From JAXGQD01 sp040766665 (GTDB lineage Bacteria; Bacillota; Clostridia; Saccharofermentanales; Fastidiosipilaceae), in NCBI GenBank assembly GCA_040766665.1, contig JAXGQD010000002.1:124001-188000 (forward strand): a stretch of DNA of 64,000 nucleotides. Reading direction: 5' to 3'. Position numbers and translations under genes: made by a program. Below the pieces are notes generated by a model. That model was given only the letters and a program-made list of their open reading frames with translations, had not been told where the DNA came from and did no database searches. Positions 27,407 to 35,814 of the stretch are shown here, piece by piece (within the stretch, counting starts at the first letter, position 1; each line of letters begins with the position of its first letter).

Positions 27407-28891
27407 TTAATTTGAGCCAAGTGTCAAAGCGATTTCCAAATTTTCGCCGTTGCGATAGACACTGAGCAGCACTTCATCGCCGACCTTTTTGCTGTCTTTT
27501 ACTGCATTTAGGTCAGAAACACTCTCAACTTTGGTGCCATCAATCGCTGTGATGATGTCTTGTGCCTGCAATTGGGCTTTCTCCGCAGGACTGCCTTCAC
27601 TGACCCGCTCAACCATGACACCGGCCGGCAAGTCATAGCCCTCCTGCATCGCTGCGGTCACACTTGATCCCATGATGCCGATGATGGGACGCAGAGTCGA
27701 ATTACCGTTAAGAATATCGCTCACCGATTCGTAGACCGTGTCAGCAGGAATGGCAAAAGCAATGCCCTCCACATTCGAGCCATCCGTCTTTGCCACGTTG
27801 ATACCAACCAATTCACCACGTGTATTGAGCAGGGCACCACCAGAGTTTCCGCTATTGATGGCCACGTCCATCTGAATCAGGTCGTTCATCTTTTGGCCTT
27901 CAATGGTGACATCTCTATGTAATGATGACACGATTCCCTGGCTCACCGTCCCTTGTAATTGGCCCAAAGGATTTCCAATGGCGATGACCGTTTCGCCGAC
28001 GCGCAGGTCCGAGGAGTTGGCAAACTTCAAAAAAGGCAAAGATTTGTCTGCTGCTATCTTGATGACTGCGACGTCCGTTATTTCGTTGATGCCCACCAAT
28101 TGCGCGTCATATTCGCTACCATCAGCCAGTGAGACTTTAATGTTCTTACTTCCACCCACCACGTGATTGTTGGTGACGATGTATCCATCCTCAGAAATAA
28201 TGACACCAGAACCGGAACCGGTCACTTCAAACGTCTGACCATACATTTGAGCGGTAATATCTGTAAAAATGGCAACCGTTGCCGGTGCAGCCATCTCTAC
28301 AATATCGGGCGTGGCCATAGAACCGTCGGAGTTGGTCACCGGTTTGGCCGAACTGGGTTGCGTGGCCGGTGCTGCTTTTTCAAGACTGGTCGGGCTTTCC
28401 AAACTACTCACGGTATTCGTTGGACTCATTTGTGTGCGGCTGACCAGATAGCGATTCACAAAGAAGCCACCGATGGCCGCACCACCTAGGACACAGGCCA
28501 TGACGAGGGCGGCGATCTTTAGGCCTAGGCGTTTGCTTTTGGGCTGAGTTACGGGCTGTTCCTGAAAAGCCGGCATCCCTTGTGCGTAATTACGGTTATA
28601 AGGCGAATCCGTATAGCCGCTACCCTGCCCCTGGTATGGGCTCGAATTTGTCTGGGAAGGATTGTATTCAGGATATGACTTTGCCTGCTCTTGCGGATGC
28701 TGTGTAGTCGCCCAGTTCGGGTAATGCCCAAAGGGATTTTCCCGACGGTACTGGTCTTGCACCTGCGGCGGGCGCTGCTCCCAGACTTGCAATGGTTCCT
28801 GTTGCGTTTGCTGATATCCCCCCTGCGGAGCCTGCGGGCCGGGCTCATGAGAGAAAGGTTGGTAGCCGTTGTTTTGATCTTCGTATGGCAT
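27407..28891 (-). CDS. htrA: HtrA/DegP-type membrane-anchored serine protease
   Basis: A quality-control protease of the cell envelope. From 28891 (GAGGTG upstream) it is 494 residues: a Gln/Pro/Tyr-rich cytoplasmic region (1-120), one membrane helix (about 125-147), a Ser/Thr/Pro linker, a trypsin-like domain with the triad His in TNNHVV, Asp in TDVAVIKI and Ser in NSGNSGGALL, and one C-terminal PDZ domain (AGVMVERVSEGSPAEKA). The long N-terminal low-complexity arm is typical of Gram-positive HtrA. Alone on the minus strand, with its own promoter. Confidence 0.95.
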   Translation of the reverse strand: MPYEDQNNGYQPFSHEPGPQAPQGGYQQTQQEPLQVWEQRPPQVQDQYRRENPFGHYPNWATTQHPQEQAKSYPEYNPSQTNSSPYQGQGSGYTDSPYNRNYAQGMPAFQEQPVTQPKSKRLGLKIAALVMACVLGGAAIGGFFVNRYLVSRTQMSPTNTVSSLESPTSLEKAAPATQPSSAKPVTNSDGSMATPDIVEMAAPATVAIFTDITAQMYGQTFEVTGSGSGVIISEDGYIVTNNHVVGGSKNIKVSLADGSEYDAQLVGINEITDVAVIKIAADKSLPFLKFANSSDLRVGETVIAIGNPLGQLQGTVSQGIVSSLHRDVTIEGQKMNDLIQMDVAINSGNSGGALLNTRGELVGINVAKTDGSNVEGIAFAIPADTVYESVSDILNGNSTLRPIIGIMGSSVTAAMQEGYDLPAGVMVERVSEGSPAEKAQLQAQDIITAIDGTKVESVSDLNAVKDSKKVGDEVLLSVYRNGENLEIALTLGSN

Positions 28892-28947
28892 ATATTGCAC
28901 CTCAAAAAGCGTATTTTTAAGCAAATACTGCTAGAGTATTTCTTTTA

Positions 28948-28975
28948 TTGTTAGTGTACGCTACCTTTTTGTCAA
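28948..28975 (-). promoter_or_regulatory. Candidate promoter of htrA
   Basis: TTGACA (28975-28970) with TAACAA 16 bp further on the minus strand, about 57 bp upstream of the start. The -10 is weak. Confidence 0.45.
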
Positions 28976-29064
28976 AAAAAGGGCAAGCGCAATCATAATT
29001 ATGAAAGATTATGGAAGAATCTCGTTTAAAAGTGAAACGTTTATGTGTTAAGTTCTCGCTCGCA

Positions 29065-29691
29065 TCAACAAATCTTTACATCACTCACTCGAGTACGGCG
29101 TAAGTGAGGAATCAGCTTAAAGAGGGTCACTGTGGCAAAACCCGCCAACGCGCTGCTCAGCAGGTCCGAAGGGATAAATATCCACGCTCCGACACGCAGA
29201 AAATAAAGCAAATTCTCCTGTGAGCCGAAATAGAAACGGCTCAGCAGACTTAGGTAAGTTACACCAAATGCATAGATAACGAGGAGTCCGGCGACAGAGC
29301 TCAGTAAAGCAGCCGCCCAAGTGCCTAATACAGAACGAGTCAGGCTCGCCAAGCCGTTCAATTTATCAAAGACCGTCCCTGTCACAAAGGCGGCGGCGAT
29401 AAAACCGATGAGGTAGCCGAAAGAAGGTTTGAGCACATAGTCCGGTCCCCCTCCTGCCGTAAAAACAGGCAGACCGATTAGGCCGATAAGCAAATAAACC
29501 GCGAGGACAGGGACAGCGCGGCGCGCACCCAGCAGCATGGCAATCAGCATCACGGCAAAAGTCTGCATCGCGATGGGGATGGGCTGGATGGGGATGTTGA
29601 TTTTTGCCGATACGATCATCAAAGCCAAGGCCATACCCATATAGGCCAGGTCAATTGTTTTATTCTTATTTGTCACAACAGATTTTTGCAT
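29065..29691 (-). CDS. bioY: Biotin transporter BioY (ECF S component)
   Basis: A 208-residue membrane protein with six helices and the BioY signatures IPIQPIPIAMQTFAVML, GLIGLPVFTAGGG and PSFGYLIGF. BioY is the biotin-binding S unit of an energy-coupling-factor transporter and needs a shared EcfAAT module encoded elsewhere. It lies 12 bp after birA, so uptake and attachment of biotin are co-expressed; no biotin synthesis genes are seen here. Confidence 0.95.
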   Translation of the reverse strand: MQKSVVTNKNKTIDLAYMGMALALMIVSAKINIPIQPIPIAMQTFAVMLIAMLLGARRAVPVLAVYLLIGLIGLPVFTAGGGPDYVLKPSFGYLIGFIAAAFVTGTVFDKLNGLASLTRSVLGTWAAALLSSVAGLLVIYAFGVTYLSLLSRFYFGSQENLLYFLRVGAWIFIPSDLLSSALAGFATVTLFKLIPHLRRTRVSDVKIC

Positions 29692-29703
29692 ATTTCTCTC
29701 TTT

Positions 29704-30540
29704 TCACTCGTGCTCGTCCACAATTAGGGCTTCCCCGCTGTTAACCAAAAACGTCTCGCCATCCGCTCCCTGCAAGAGCAACTCACCCGCTTCGCTCAAT
29801 GCGGTGACGCGGGCAAGCAGCGGGCGGCCGTCGGAACTGCGGGCTTTGACGGTTTTGCCCATGCTTAAACAGTGCTTTTCATATACCCTGACAAAACGTG
29901 TGTCTAATTGCAAGCAATGCGGCAATAGTTTGGCAAAAGCCTCCAAAATCCGACAAACAAGCACATCGCGCCGCCACTGCAGTTCCGGCCTAACCAGAGC
30001 CAGGGAAGTCGCTGTCTCGGCCAATTCCTCTGTAAATTGCAGCCGCTGTACATTAAGCCCCAAGCCCAGCACAAAGCGCTGCACCCCTTCTGCACCGAGT
30101 CGCGCTTCGCATAGGATGCCGGCCAGTTTGCGGCCACGGTAAAGCAAGTCGTTGGGCCACTTTAAAGCCAGTCCTTCTGGCAACTCCGGCAACAAAGCCT
30201 GCAGGCTGGCCAAACCCATAGCCAGGGGCAGGAGACCTGCCGCTTGCACAGGAAATTGGCCGTCTGCCACCCAAGACATATAGATGTCGCCGCTGGCCGG
30301 TGATGACCAACTGCGCCCTCTGCGTCCGCGTCCGGCGCTTTGGGTATCGCTGATGAGCAGGCGGATTTTGCCACTATGATTAGGACTCTGTTCTTCATCT
30401 GCAAACGGCAGTTGCATACCCCAGTTATTAGTGGAGTCGACTTCGGCTTGATAGAGCAGGTTCGCGTCAGAAAAAAACTGCTGTAAGCAGTTTTCAATGA
30501 TATCCAGCCGATATAGATCTTGTCTCGCTGACTTTTGCAT
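29704..30540 (-). CDS. birA: Biotin-[acetyl-CoA-carboxylase] ligase, monofunctional
   Basis: Attaches biotin to carboxylase carrier proteins through biotinyl-AMP. The 278-residue protein has GRGRRGRSWSSP (the biotinyl-AMP-binding loop), ALKWPNDLLYRGRKLAGILCE and a C-terminal SH3-like domain. It lacks the N-terminal helix-turn-helix of dual-function BirA, so it should not repress transcription. Start and the preceding aldehyde dehydrogenase stop share one base (TAATG). bioY follows. Confidence 0.93.
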   Translation of the reverse strand: MQKSARQDLYRLDIIENCLQQFFSDANLLYQAEVDSTNNWGMQLPFADEEQSPNHSGKIRLLISDTQSAGRGRRGRSWSSPASGDIYMSWVADGQFPVQAAGLLPLAMGLASLQALLPELPEGLALKWPNDLLYRGRKLAGILCEARLGAEGVQRFVLGLGLNVQRLQFTEELAETATSLALVRPELQWRRDVLVCRILEAFAKLLPHCLQLDTRFVRVYEKHCLSMGKTVKARSSDGRPLLARVTALSEAGELLLQGADGETFLVNSGEALIVDEHE

Positions 30541-31919
30541 TAGGAATCATCCTCTTCGATGGCGTGGAGGTTCTTCTCTTCATCGAAAGAATCATTCAGG
30601 GCACGCAGTTTGGGGGCATGGCAAATATAAGTCACACGTGGATAACTGAAGAGTTCGAAACCCGCTTTCCCATGGTAAGCGCCGAAACCGCTCACACCGA
30701 CACCGCCGTAAGGGATGCCGGTTTCGGCATAGGCTCTTCTGGCCCCGTTAATCTGACAGGAGCCGCAAATCAAATGCTGTTGGACGAGCTTCTGGTCCTG
30801 TTTGCGATAGCTGAACAGGTAGGCAGTCAAGGGGTGAGGTAAGGCGTTAAGCTGCTGGACCAAAGTGACCAGAGAATCATAGACCAGAATCGGGAAAATC
30901 GGTCCGAAGACCTCCTGGCGCATGATATTGTCCTGCCAGTTAATGTGGTCCAGAATCGTCGGCTCAATTTTCAGGAGCTGGTCGTTGGTTCGCCCTCCCC
31001 AGACGATGCGACCGTCACCGATCAGATTTTTCAATCGTTTATAATGTTGGTCGCTGACAATCGGTGGGTAATTTGGGTCGTGGATGGGGTCGACACCGTA
31101 GCGCTGGCGCAGTTTGGCGGCAAGGACATTGAGGAAGCTGTCCTTCGCCTGCCTTTGAACCAATAAGTAATCGGGTGCCTGACAGTTCTGGCCGATGTTG
31201 ACCATTTTGCCCTTAATAATCTGATCCGCCGCCGCATCGAAATTACAGGACGCGGTGATAATACAAGGGTTTTTGCCGCCCAACTGGAGGCTCAAGGGGG
31301 TCAGGCGCTGGGCTGCAGAGAGCATGATATCGCGGCCGGACATGTTGTTCCCTGTAAAAAAGATAAAGTCAAAGGCCTCCTCTGCCAAAGCGGCGCCCAC
31401 CTGCGCATCCCCTTCAATGACCTGCACATACTGCATCGGGAAGATCTCATTACAGATTTCCGACAACAGTCTGGAGATATGAGGCGAAAGTTCCGCTGGT
31501 TTCAGCACCACGCAGTTGCCCGCTGCCAAAGCGTCAATCATGGGCAAAAGCGCCATCTGGAAGGGAAAACTCCAGGGAGAAATAATCAGGACTGAACCGC
31601 GCGGCTCGCGTCTGATATCTACGCGTGAAGGAAAATAACGCAGACCAGTCATGCGTTTGGTTGCACGGGTCCAGCGCGCCAGTTTCTTACGGCAGAGTTT
31701 GAGCTCCCGCATCACCGGCAGGTATTCGGTAAACATGGCTTCTTCGGGAAATTTCCCCAAGTCGGCCTGCAAAGCCGAAAGCACGGACTCCTTACGAATG
31801 ATCAGTTGCTGTTCCAAAAGGTCCAGGGCTTGCTTCCTGAAAGCGACCGTCTTCGTTTGCCCACCGGCAAAAAACGCCTGTTGTGCGCGCACCGCGGCTT
31901 TATAGTCTGCTGTTGTCAA
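30540..31919 (-). CDS. Aldehyde dehydrogenase family (class 3-like), atypical active site
   Basis: A 459-residue NAD(P)-linked aldehyde dehydrogenase of the short class-3 type. The nucleophile Cys is present in GQNCQAPDYLLV, as are FFTGN and the C-terminal GGVGVSGFGAYHGKAGFELFS. Two residues are unusual. The general base in the LELGGK motif is Gln (LQLGGKNPC), and the oxyanion Asn of SPWNYPF is Ser (SPWSFPF). CoA-acylating relatives also lack the base, so an acylating or altered activity is possible; this is inference. Packed between pyk (25 bp) and birA (1-base overlap). Confidence 0.88.
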   Translation of the reverse strand: MTTADYKAAVRAQQAFFAGGQTKTVAFRKQALDLLEQQLIIRKESVLSALQADLGKFPEEAMFTEYLPVMRELKLCRKKLARWTRATKRMTGLRYFPSRVDIRREPRGSVLIISPWSFPFQMALLPMIDALAAGNCVVLKPAELSPHISRLLSEICNEIFPMQYVQVIEGDAQVGAALAEEAFDFIFFTGNNMSGRDIMLSAAQRLTPLSLQLGGKNPCIITASCNFDAAADQIIKGKMVNIGQNCQAPDYLLVQRQAKDSFLNVLAAKLRQRYGVDPIHDPNYPPIVSDQHYKRLKNLIGDGRIVWGGRTNDQLLKIEPTILDHINWQDNIMRQEVFGPIFPILVYDSLVTLVQQLNALPHPLTAYLFSYRKQDQKLVQQHLICGSCQINGARRAYAETGIPYGGVGVSGFGAYHGKAGFELFSYPRVTYICHAPKLRALNDSFDEEKNLHAIEEDDS

Positions 31920-31944
31920 AACTTCCTTGCCCTTTCAGTCTCAA

Positions 31945-33684
31945 TCAGCTAATGATTCCGGTTGTCGTATCGATGGTAATCACCGCGCCGTTCTTCAATA
32001 TCTTCGTGGCGTTATCTGCGGCATAAATCACTGGAATATCCAAGGTTTCGCCCACCGTAATCGCATGGTTTTTGTCGTCGGGGCTCTCTACTACGAGGGC
32101 TGCAGCCTTGCGCATCAGCGGAATCATGCTACGGTCGGTCTTTTCCGCGACCAGAATGTAATTACCTGAGAAAGCCCTATCTTTATTGGTTTCACTGGTC
32201 ACGAGCAGGACCTCGCCGGATATCTGTCCTCTTCCGACGGCTTTACCCTTTACCAAGACAGAACCGATGCTTTGTACTTTCAAGGTGTTGGTGGTGCCGC
32301 TCATACCCACGGGTGTACCGCCTGTGACGACAACCAAATCGCCGTTCTCCACAACTCCGGATTCGACCGCGGTCGCTTTGCCCAGCTCAAAAAGTTCGTC
32401 TGTATTTTTGACTTCGTCGACATGGAAAGGAATGACACCCCAAGACAAGCCCAGTTGATAATAGGCTTTCTCTTTTACGGTGGTTGCGACAATCGGGCAG
32501 CCCGGTCTGAAGCGAGACAGGAGTCTGGCCGTACGTCCGGCATGTGTCACCGCGATGACGGCTTTGGCTTTTAGGTCTCTAGCGGTCATGCAGCAGGCAT
32601 GACTCACCGCGTTGGCCACCGTCGGTGTCATATTGAATTTGGCTTGATCAAAACGTTCCCAGTATTCAGTGTTTTGCTCCGTATAAGAAGCAATCTGGTC
32701 CATCATTTTCAGCGCTTCCAGAGGGTACTTGCCTGCCGCCGTTTCACCGGAAAGCATAATGGCCGATGTGCCGTCCAAAATGGCATTAGCCACGTCTGAT
32801 GCTTCCGCACGGGTCGGGCGCGGATTACGAATCATTGAATCCAGCATCTGAGTCGCCGTGATACAAGGCTTGCCCGCCATATAGCAGCTTTTAATCAGGT
32901 GTTTTTGGATGGTGGGCACCTCGTGCGCCGGGATTTCTACACCCAAGTCACCGCGCGCCACCATGATGCCGTCTGACACCGCCAGAATCGACTCAAAATT
33001 GCTCACGCCTTCGCGGTTTTCGATTTTGGATATGACGCTGATGTCACCGCCGCCCAGTTTTTCCAAGAGACGTTTAATTTCCATGACATCGCTGGGTTTA
33101 CGGATAAAGGAGGCCGCAATGAAGTCAAAATCTTGTTCCACGGCAAAAGCCAAGTCCGCCTCATCTTGTGCCGTCAAAGCCGGCAAGTGGATGATGGTCT
33201 CAGGTAAATTGATGCTTTTTCTGGAAGAAACCACGCCGCCGTTGAGTATGCGGCAAATCAAATCTTGTCCTTCAATGCGCTCTACACTCAGTGCAACCAA
33301 GCCATCATCGATCAGGATACGCGAGCCGATGCCCAAGTCCTCATGCAGGTTTTTATAAGATACAGAAAATTCCCGCTCATCACCCAGAATATCGTCGTGA
33401 CGAATGCGTACCGTTTCACCCTCAACCAGCATAGCCGGTTCTTTGAAATCACCGGTACGGACTTCCGGCCCCTTGGTATCAAGCAAGAGAGCAATCGGCT
33501 GATTCAACTCTGTGCGCAACTTCTTAATCAGGTCAATTTTGACTTTATGTTCGGCATGGGTGCCGTGCGAAAAGTTCAACCGTGCCACGTTCATGCCGAT
33601 GTTAATCATGTCCCTTAACAGGGGTTCAGATTCTGTCACAGGTCCGATGGTGCAGACGATCTTAGTTTTTCGAAAAATATTCAT
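31945..33684 (-). CDS. pyk: Pyruvate kinase with C-terminal PEP-utiliser-type domain
   Basis: Last ATP-forming step of glycolysis. The 579-residue protein has the N-terminal barrel with NVARLNFSHGTHAEH, the active-site segment ISKIENREGV and MVARGDLGVEIP, the A/C domains with VAVTHAGRTARLLSRFRP, and an extra C-terminal domain (about residues 480-579) as in Bacillus pyruvate kinases, related to the mobile phosphohistidine domain of PEP-using enzymes. GAGGT precedes the ATG. Second gene of a minus-strand string: membrane protein, pyk, aldehyde dehydrogenase, birA, bioY. Confidence 0.96.
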   Translation of the reverse strand: MNIFRKTKIVCTIGPVTESEPLLRDMINIGMNVARLNFSHGTHAEHKVKIDLIKKLRTELNQPIALLLDTKGPEVRTGDFKEPAMLVEGETVRIRHDDILGDEREFSVSYKNLHEDLGIGSRILIDDGLVALSVERIEGQDLICRILNGGVVSSRKSINLPETIIHLPALTAQDEADLAFAVEQDFDFIAASFIRKPSDVMEIKRLLEKLGGGDISVISKIENREGVSNFESILAVSDGIMVARGDLGVEIPAHEVPTIQKHLIKSCYMAGKPCITATQMLDSMIRNPRPTRAEASDVANAILDGTSAIMLSGETAAGKYPLEALKMMDQIASYTEQNTEYWERFDQAKFNMTPTVANAVSHACCMTARDLKAKAVIAVTHAGRTARLLSRFRPGCPIVATTVKEKAYYQLGLSWGVIPFHVDEVKNTDELFELGKATAVESGVVENGDLVVVTGGTPVGMSGTTNTLKVQSIGSVLVKGKAVGRGQISGEVLLVTSETNKDRAFSGNYILVAEKTDRSMIPLMRKAAALVVESPDDKNHAITVGETLDIPVIYAADNATKILKNGAVITIDTTTGIIS

Positions 33685-33718
33685 AGCGATACCTCAGCTT
33701 TAATCTTTTCAGATAAGC

Positions 33719-34378
33719 TTACTTCTTGTCCATTCTACGTTGCACGGTAGAAACCGTAGCCTGACTCTTATTGTGGCTACTGTTAACAGCACGCATAAAA
33801 CGTATAAAGGCTTGATCGATGGTGTATTGAATGAGTTGGATGAGTTTCGTGTAAAGCATAGGAATCAACGCCAAAACAAAGAAGAGCACGATAATCGCAA
33901 CAATGACCACAACGGCTACCATCACGGCGTTGAAGAAGAGTCCGCCCATTGACTGTGTCCCTGAAGTACTGTCAAACAAGCGCCCCACATTATCGTTAAA
34001 ATAAGCAAGGATTGAGGTGATCATTTTGTCTTTGTCAAAACGCACCAAGGGCAAAATCACCGAATACAGAAAGAAATAACAACTCAAATACTTCAAAGCT
34101 TGAATCAGCAGAAAAAACCAGCGCACAATCAGCGGCATATTGTAGTAGTAATAACATAAAAAAGGTGAAGCAATGAGCAGCAATGCAGCGAGCGGGAACC
34201 AGAGCACAAAGGATTGCATGATGCTCGTTTCGTCGGTAAAGTTGACCAAAAAAATCAAATAGAATGCATATAACCAAAACAGAGCGCAAAGCAAAAGTGC
34301 CACGCCCCGATGTTTTCCGTTTTCAAAATCAGTATCGCTCCACAGTTTTCCCAGCAGGGCGCCTTCCAGATAATCCAT
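33719..34378 (-). CDS. Membrane protein of unknown function
   Basis: A 219-residue protein with about five hydrophobic segments, two of them (FFNAVMVAVVVIVAIIVLFFVLALIP and ahead of it a Tyr-rich helix pair) strongly so, and a basic C-terminus ending RRMDKK. Not recognised. The start at 34378 is chosen for GGAGGTAACT. It lies 34 bp before pyk, probably in the same transcript. Confidence 0.7.
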   Translation of the reverse strand: MDYLEGALLGKLWSDTDFENGKHRGVALLLCALFWLYAFYLIFLVNFTDETSIMQSFVLWFPLAALLLIASPFLCYYYYNMPLIVRWFFLLIQALKYLSCYFFLYSVILPLVRFDKDKMITSILAYFNDNVGRLFDSTSGTQSMGGLFFNAVMVAVVVIVAIIVLFFVLALIPMLYTKLIQLIQYTIDQAFIRFMRAVNSSHNKSQATVSTVQRRMDKK

Positions 34379-34440
34379 AGTTACCTCCAGATTCACCCCA
34401 CATTTTAGCAGAGACACAAGCAAGTTTACAGCCGTGACGT

Positions 34441-34446
34441 TATAAT
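34441..34446 (+). promoter_or_regulatory. -10 element placing transcription start at the rsuA-like ATG
   Basis: A perfect TATAAT ends 6 bases before the ATG at 34453 and no ribosome site lies between, so the message is predicted leaderless. Confidence 0.55.
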
Positions 34447-34452
34447 ACCCCC

Positions 34453-35181
34453 ATGAGATTAGATCGTATCCTCGCCAATGCCGGTCACGGCAGTCGCAAA
34501 GAAGTGCGCAGCTTAATACGTAGCGGTGCGCTCAGTCTGCATGGAAAAATTCTAACTGACCCGGGCATGAACCTGAGCGAAAGCGAACTGGACGAACTGC
34601 TTCTACATGGGAAAGCCCTGCAGGCAAAATTCAGCTTTTATTTTGCCCTGCATAAACCGGTAGGCTTCTTAAGCGCGATGGAGGATGCGAAGGCTCCTAC
34701 GGTCAAGGAATTCCTACCGCCAGAGTTGCTCTCTTCAGGGCTATTTCCGGTAGGGCGCTTGGATATCGATACGACCGGCTTGCTTTTGTTTACCAATGAC
34801 GGCACCCTGGGTCATCGCTTGACCAAACCGGAGTGGCAGATCGAAAAACACTACGCCTTCGCTTATGAGGGGTCACCATTGGGGGACACGGAGCTTGAGG
34901 CTTTTGCCAAAGGATTGATGATCGGAGACTGGCAGTGCCGACCGGCTCGTTTGCTACCTGGTGATGCTGGCGAGGCGGAGCTGATCATTGAGGAAGGCAA
35001 ATTTCACCAAGTCAAGCGCATGCTGCAAGCCGTAGGTCGTGAGGTCACTGCGCTCAAGCGCCTGAGACACGGGCCGGTGGATTTAAGCGGCATTCCCAAT
35101 CCAGGGCAAATTCGTCCGCTCAGCGAAGTGGAAATCGACGCACTTTACCGGGCTTGTGATTTGGCTAGGCCAGCGCGGTGA
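34453..35181 (+). CDS. rsuA: RsuA/RluB-family rRNA pseudouridine synthase
   Basis: A 242-residue pseudouridine synthase acting on rRNA. N-terminal S4 RNA-binding domain (MRLDRILANAGHGSRKEVRSLI, residues 1-60), catalytic motif GRLDIDTTGLLLFTNDG with the active Asp, and EGKFHQVKRMLQAVG near the C-terminus. Length and order fit the small-subunit enzyme RsuA (16S U516), although RluB/RluE-type specificity cannot be excluded. Divergent from the preceding membrane-protein gene. No ribosome site; see the -10 directly before the ATG. Confidence 0.9.
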   Translation: MRLDRILANAGHGSRKEVRSLIRSGALSLHGKILTDPGMNLSESELDELLLHGKALQAKFSFYFALHKPVGFLSAMEDAKAPTVKEFLPPELLSSGLFPVGRLDIDTTGLLLFTNDGTLGHRLTKPEWQIEKHYAFAYEGSPLGDTELEAFAKGLMIGDWQCRPARLLPGDAGEAELIIEEGKFHQVKRMLQAVGREVTALKRLRHGPVDLSGIPNPGQIRPLSEVEIDALYRACDLARPAR

Positions 35182-35351
35182 GAGGGTACGAACTTTTTCA
35201 ACTGAATTTTCGTTTCTTATTAGGACGGAGGATTGGCTTGAGGCACTAGACTGTTAAGGCTTCCTCAGAGATGAGAGGATTGGTTTGGGGTTAATTTGGG
35301 CATTTTTTCGAGGCTGTGAGACTCCGCTCCTCTTAGTTTTATCAGCAGGTG

Positions 35352-35625
35352 GTTTTCAGCCCACTTATTACAGGGATGTGGTTGAAAGCGCCTCCGGATG
35401 GTTGCCGGATGAGTCAGAAGACTGTTTTAAGCCCACTATTTACAAGGATGTGGCAACGGAGACCACACAGTCGAAAAAAGTGGGCTTAAAACAGGCATTA
35501 GACGTGAGCGGATGCCCTAAAACCACTGAAATGACCACATCCCCGTAAATTTTGTCCGGAAATCCAGAATAGCCACACGGCAGTTTCAAATCAATCAGAA
35601 TCCCACATCCTCGTCATTTTTGGCC
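35352..35625. repeat. CCACATCC-type inverted repeats
   Basis: GTTTTAAGCCCACT (35424-35437) pairs perfectly with AGTGGGCTTAAAAC (35479-35492), and a near-copy of the left part lies at 35352. GGATGTGG follows both left copies. The inverse CCACATCC with CGTAAATTTTGTCC (35534) and CGTCATTTTTGGCC (35601) follows. The same CCACATCCCCGTCATTTTTG is found at 14540. Nothing else recognised in 35182-35770; an 87-residue open frame lies across these repeats and is not credible. Confidence 0.7.
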
Positions 35626-35772
35626 CAGATTCCATCCCCTTGGAGTCGGTCGAGAATAATCCACGACAAGCTCAGCAAGGAAAAAGACCAACAAAGCTGG
35701 GATTCAGCATTCGCACAGCAACGCGAGCCCGCGTATACCGCTTGACAGCGCTGCCATTTGAGAGCTCGCCCG

Positions 35773-35810
35773 TAACGAAAAGGGATGCCTCCTTATAAGA
35801 CATCCCTTAG
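35773..35810 (-). terminator. Rho-independent terminator after lysS
   Basis: AAGGGATG and CATCCCTT pair around about 13 bases on the minus strand, followed by TTCGTT, just after the lysS stop. Confidence 0.75.
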
Positions 35811-35814
35811 TTCA

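Noticed and set aside
35285..35548. 87-residue open frame between rsuA and lysS
   Set aside because: It lies across the CCACATCC inverted repeats, has no ribosome site and no family features.
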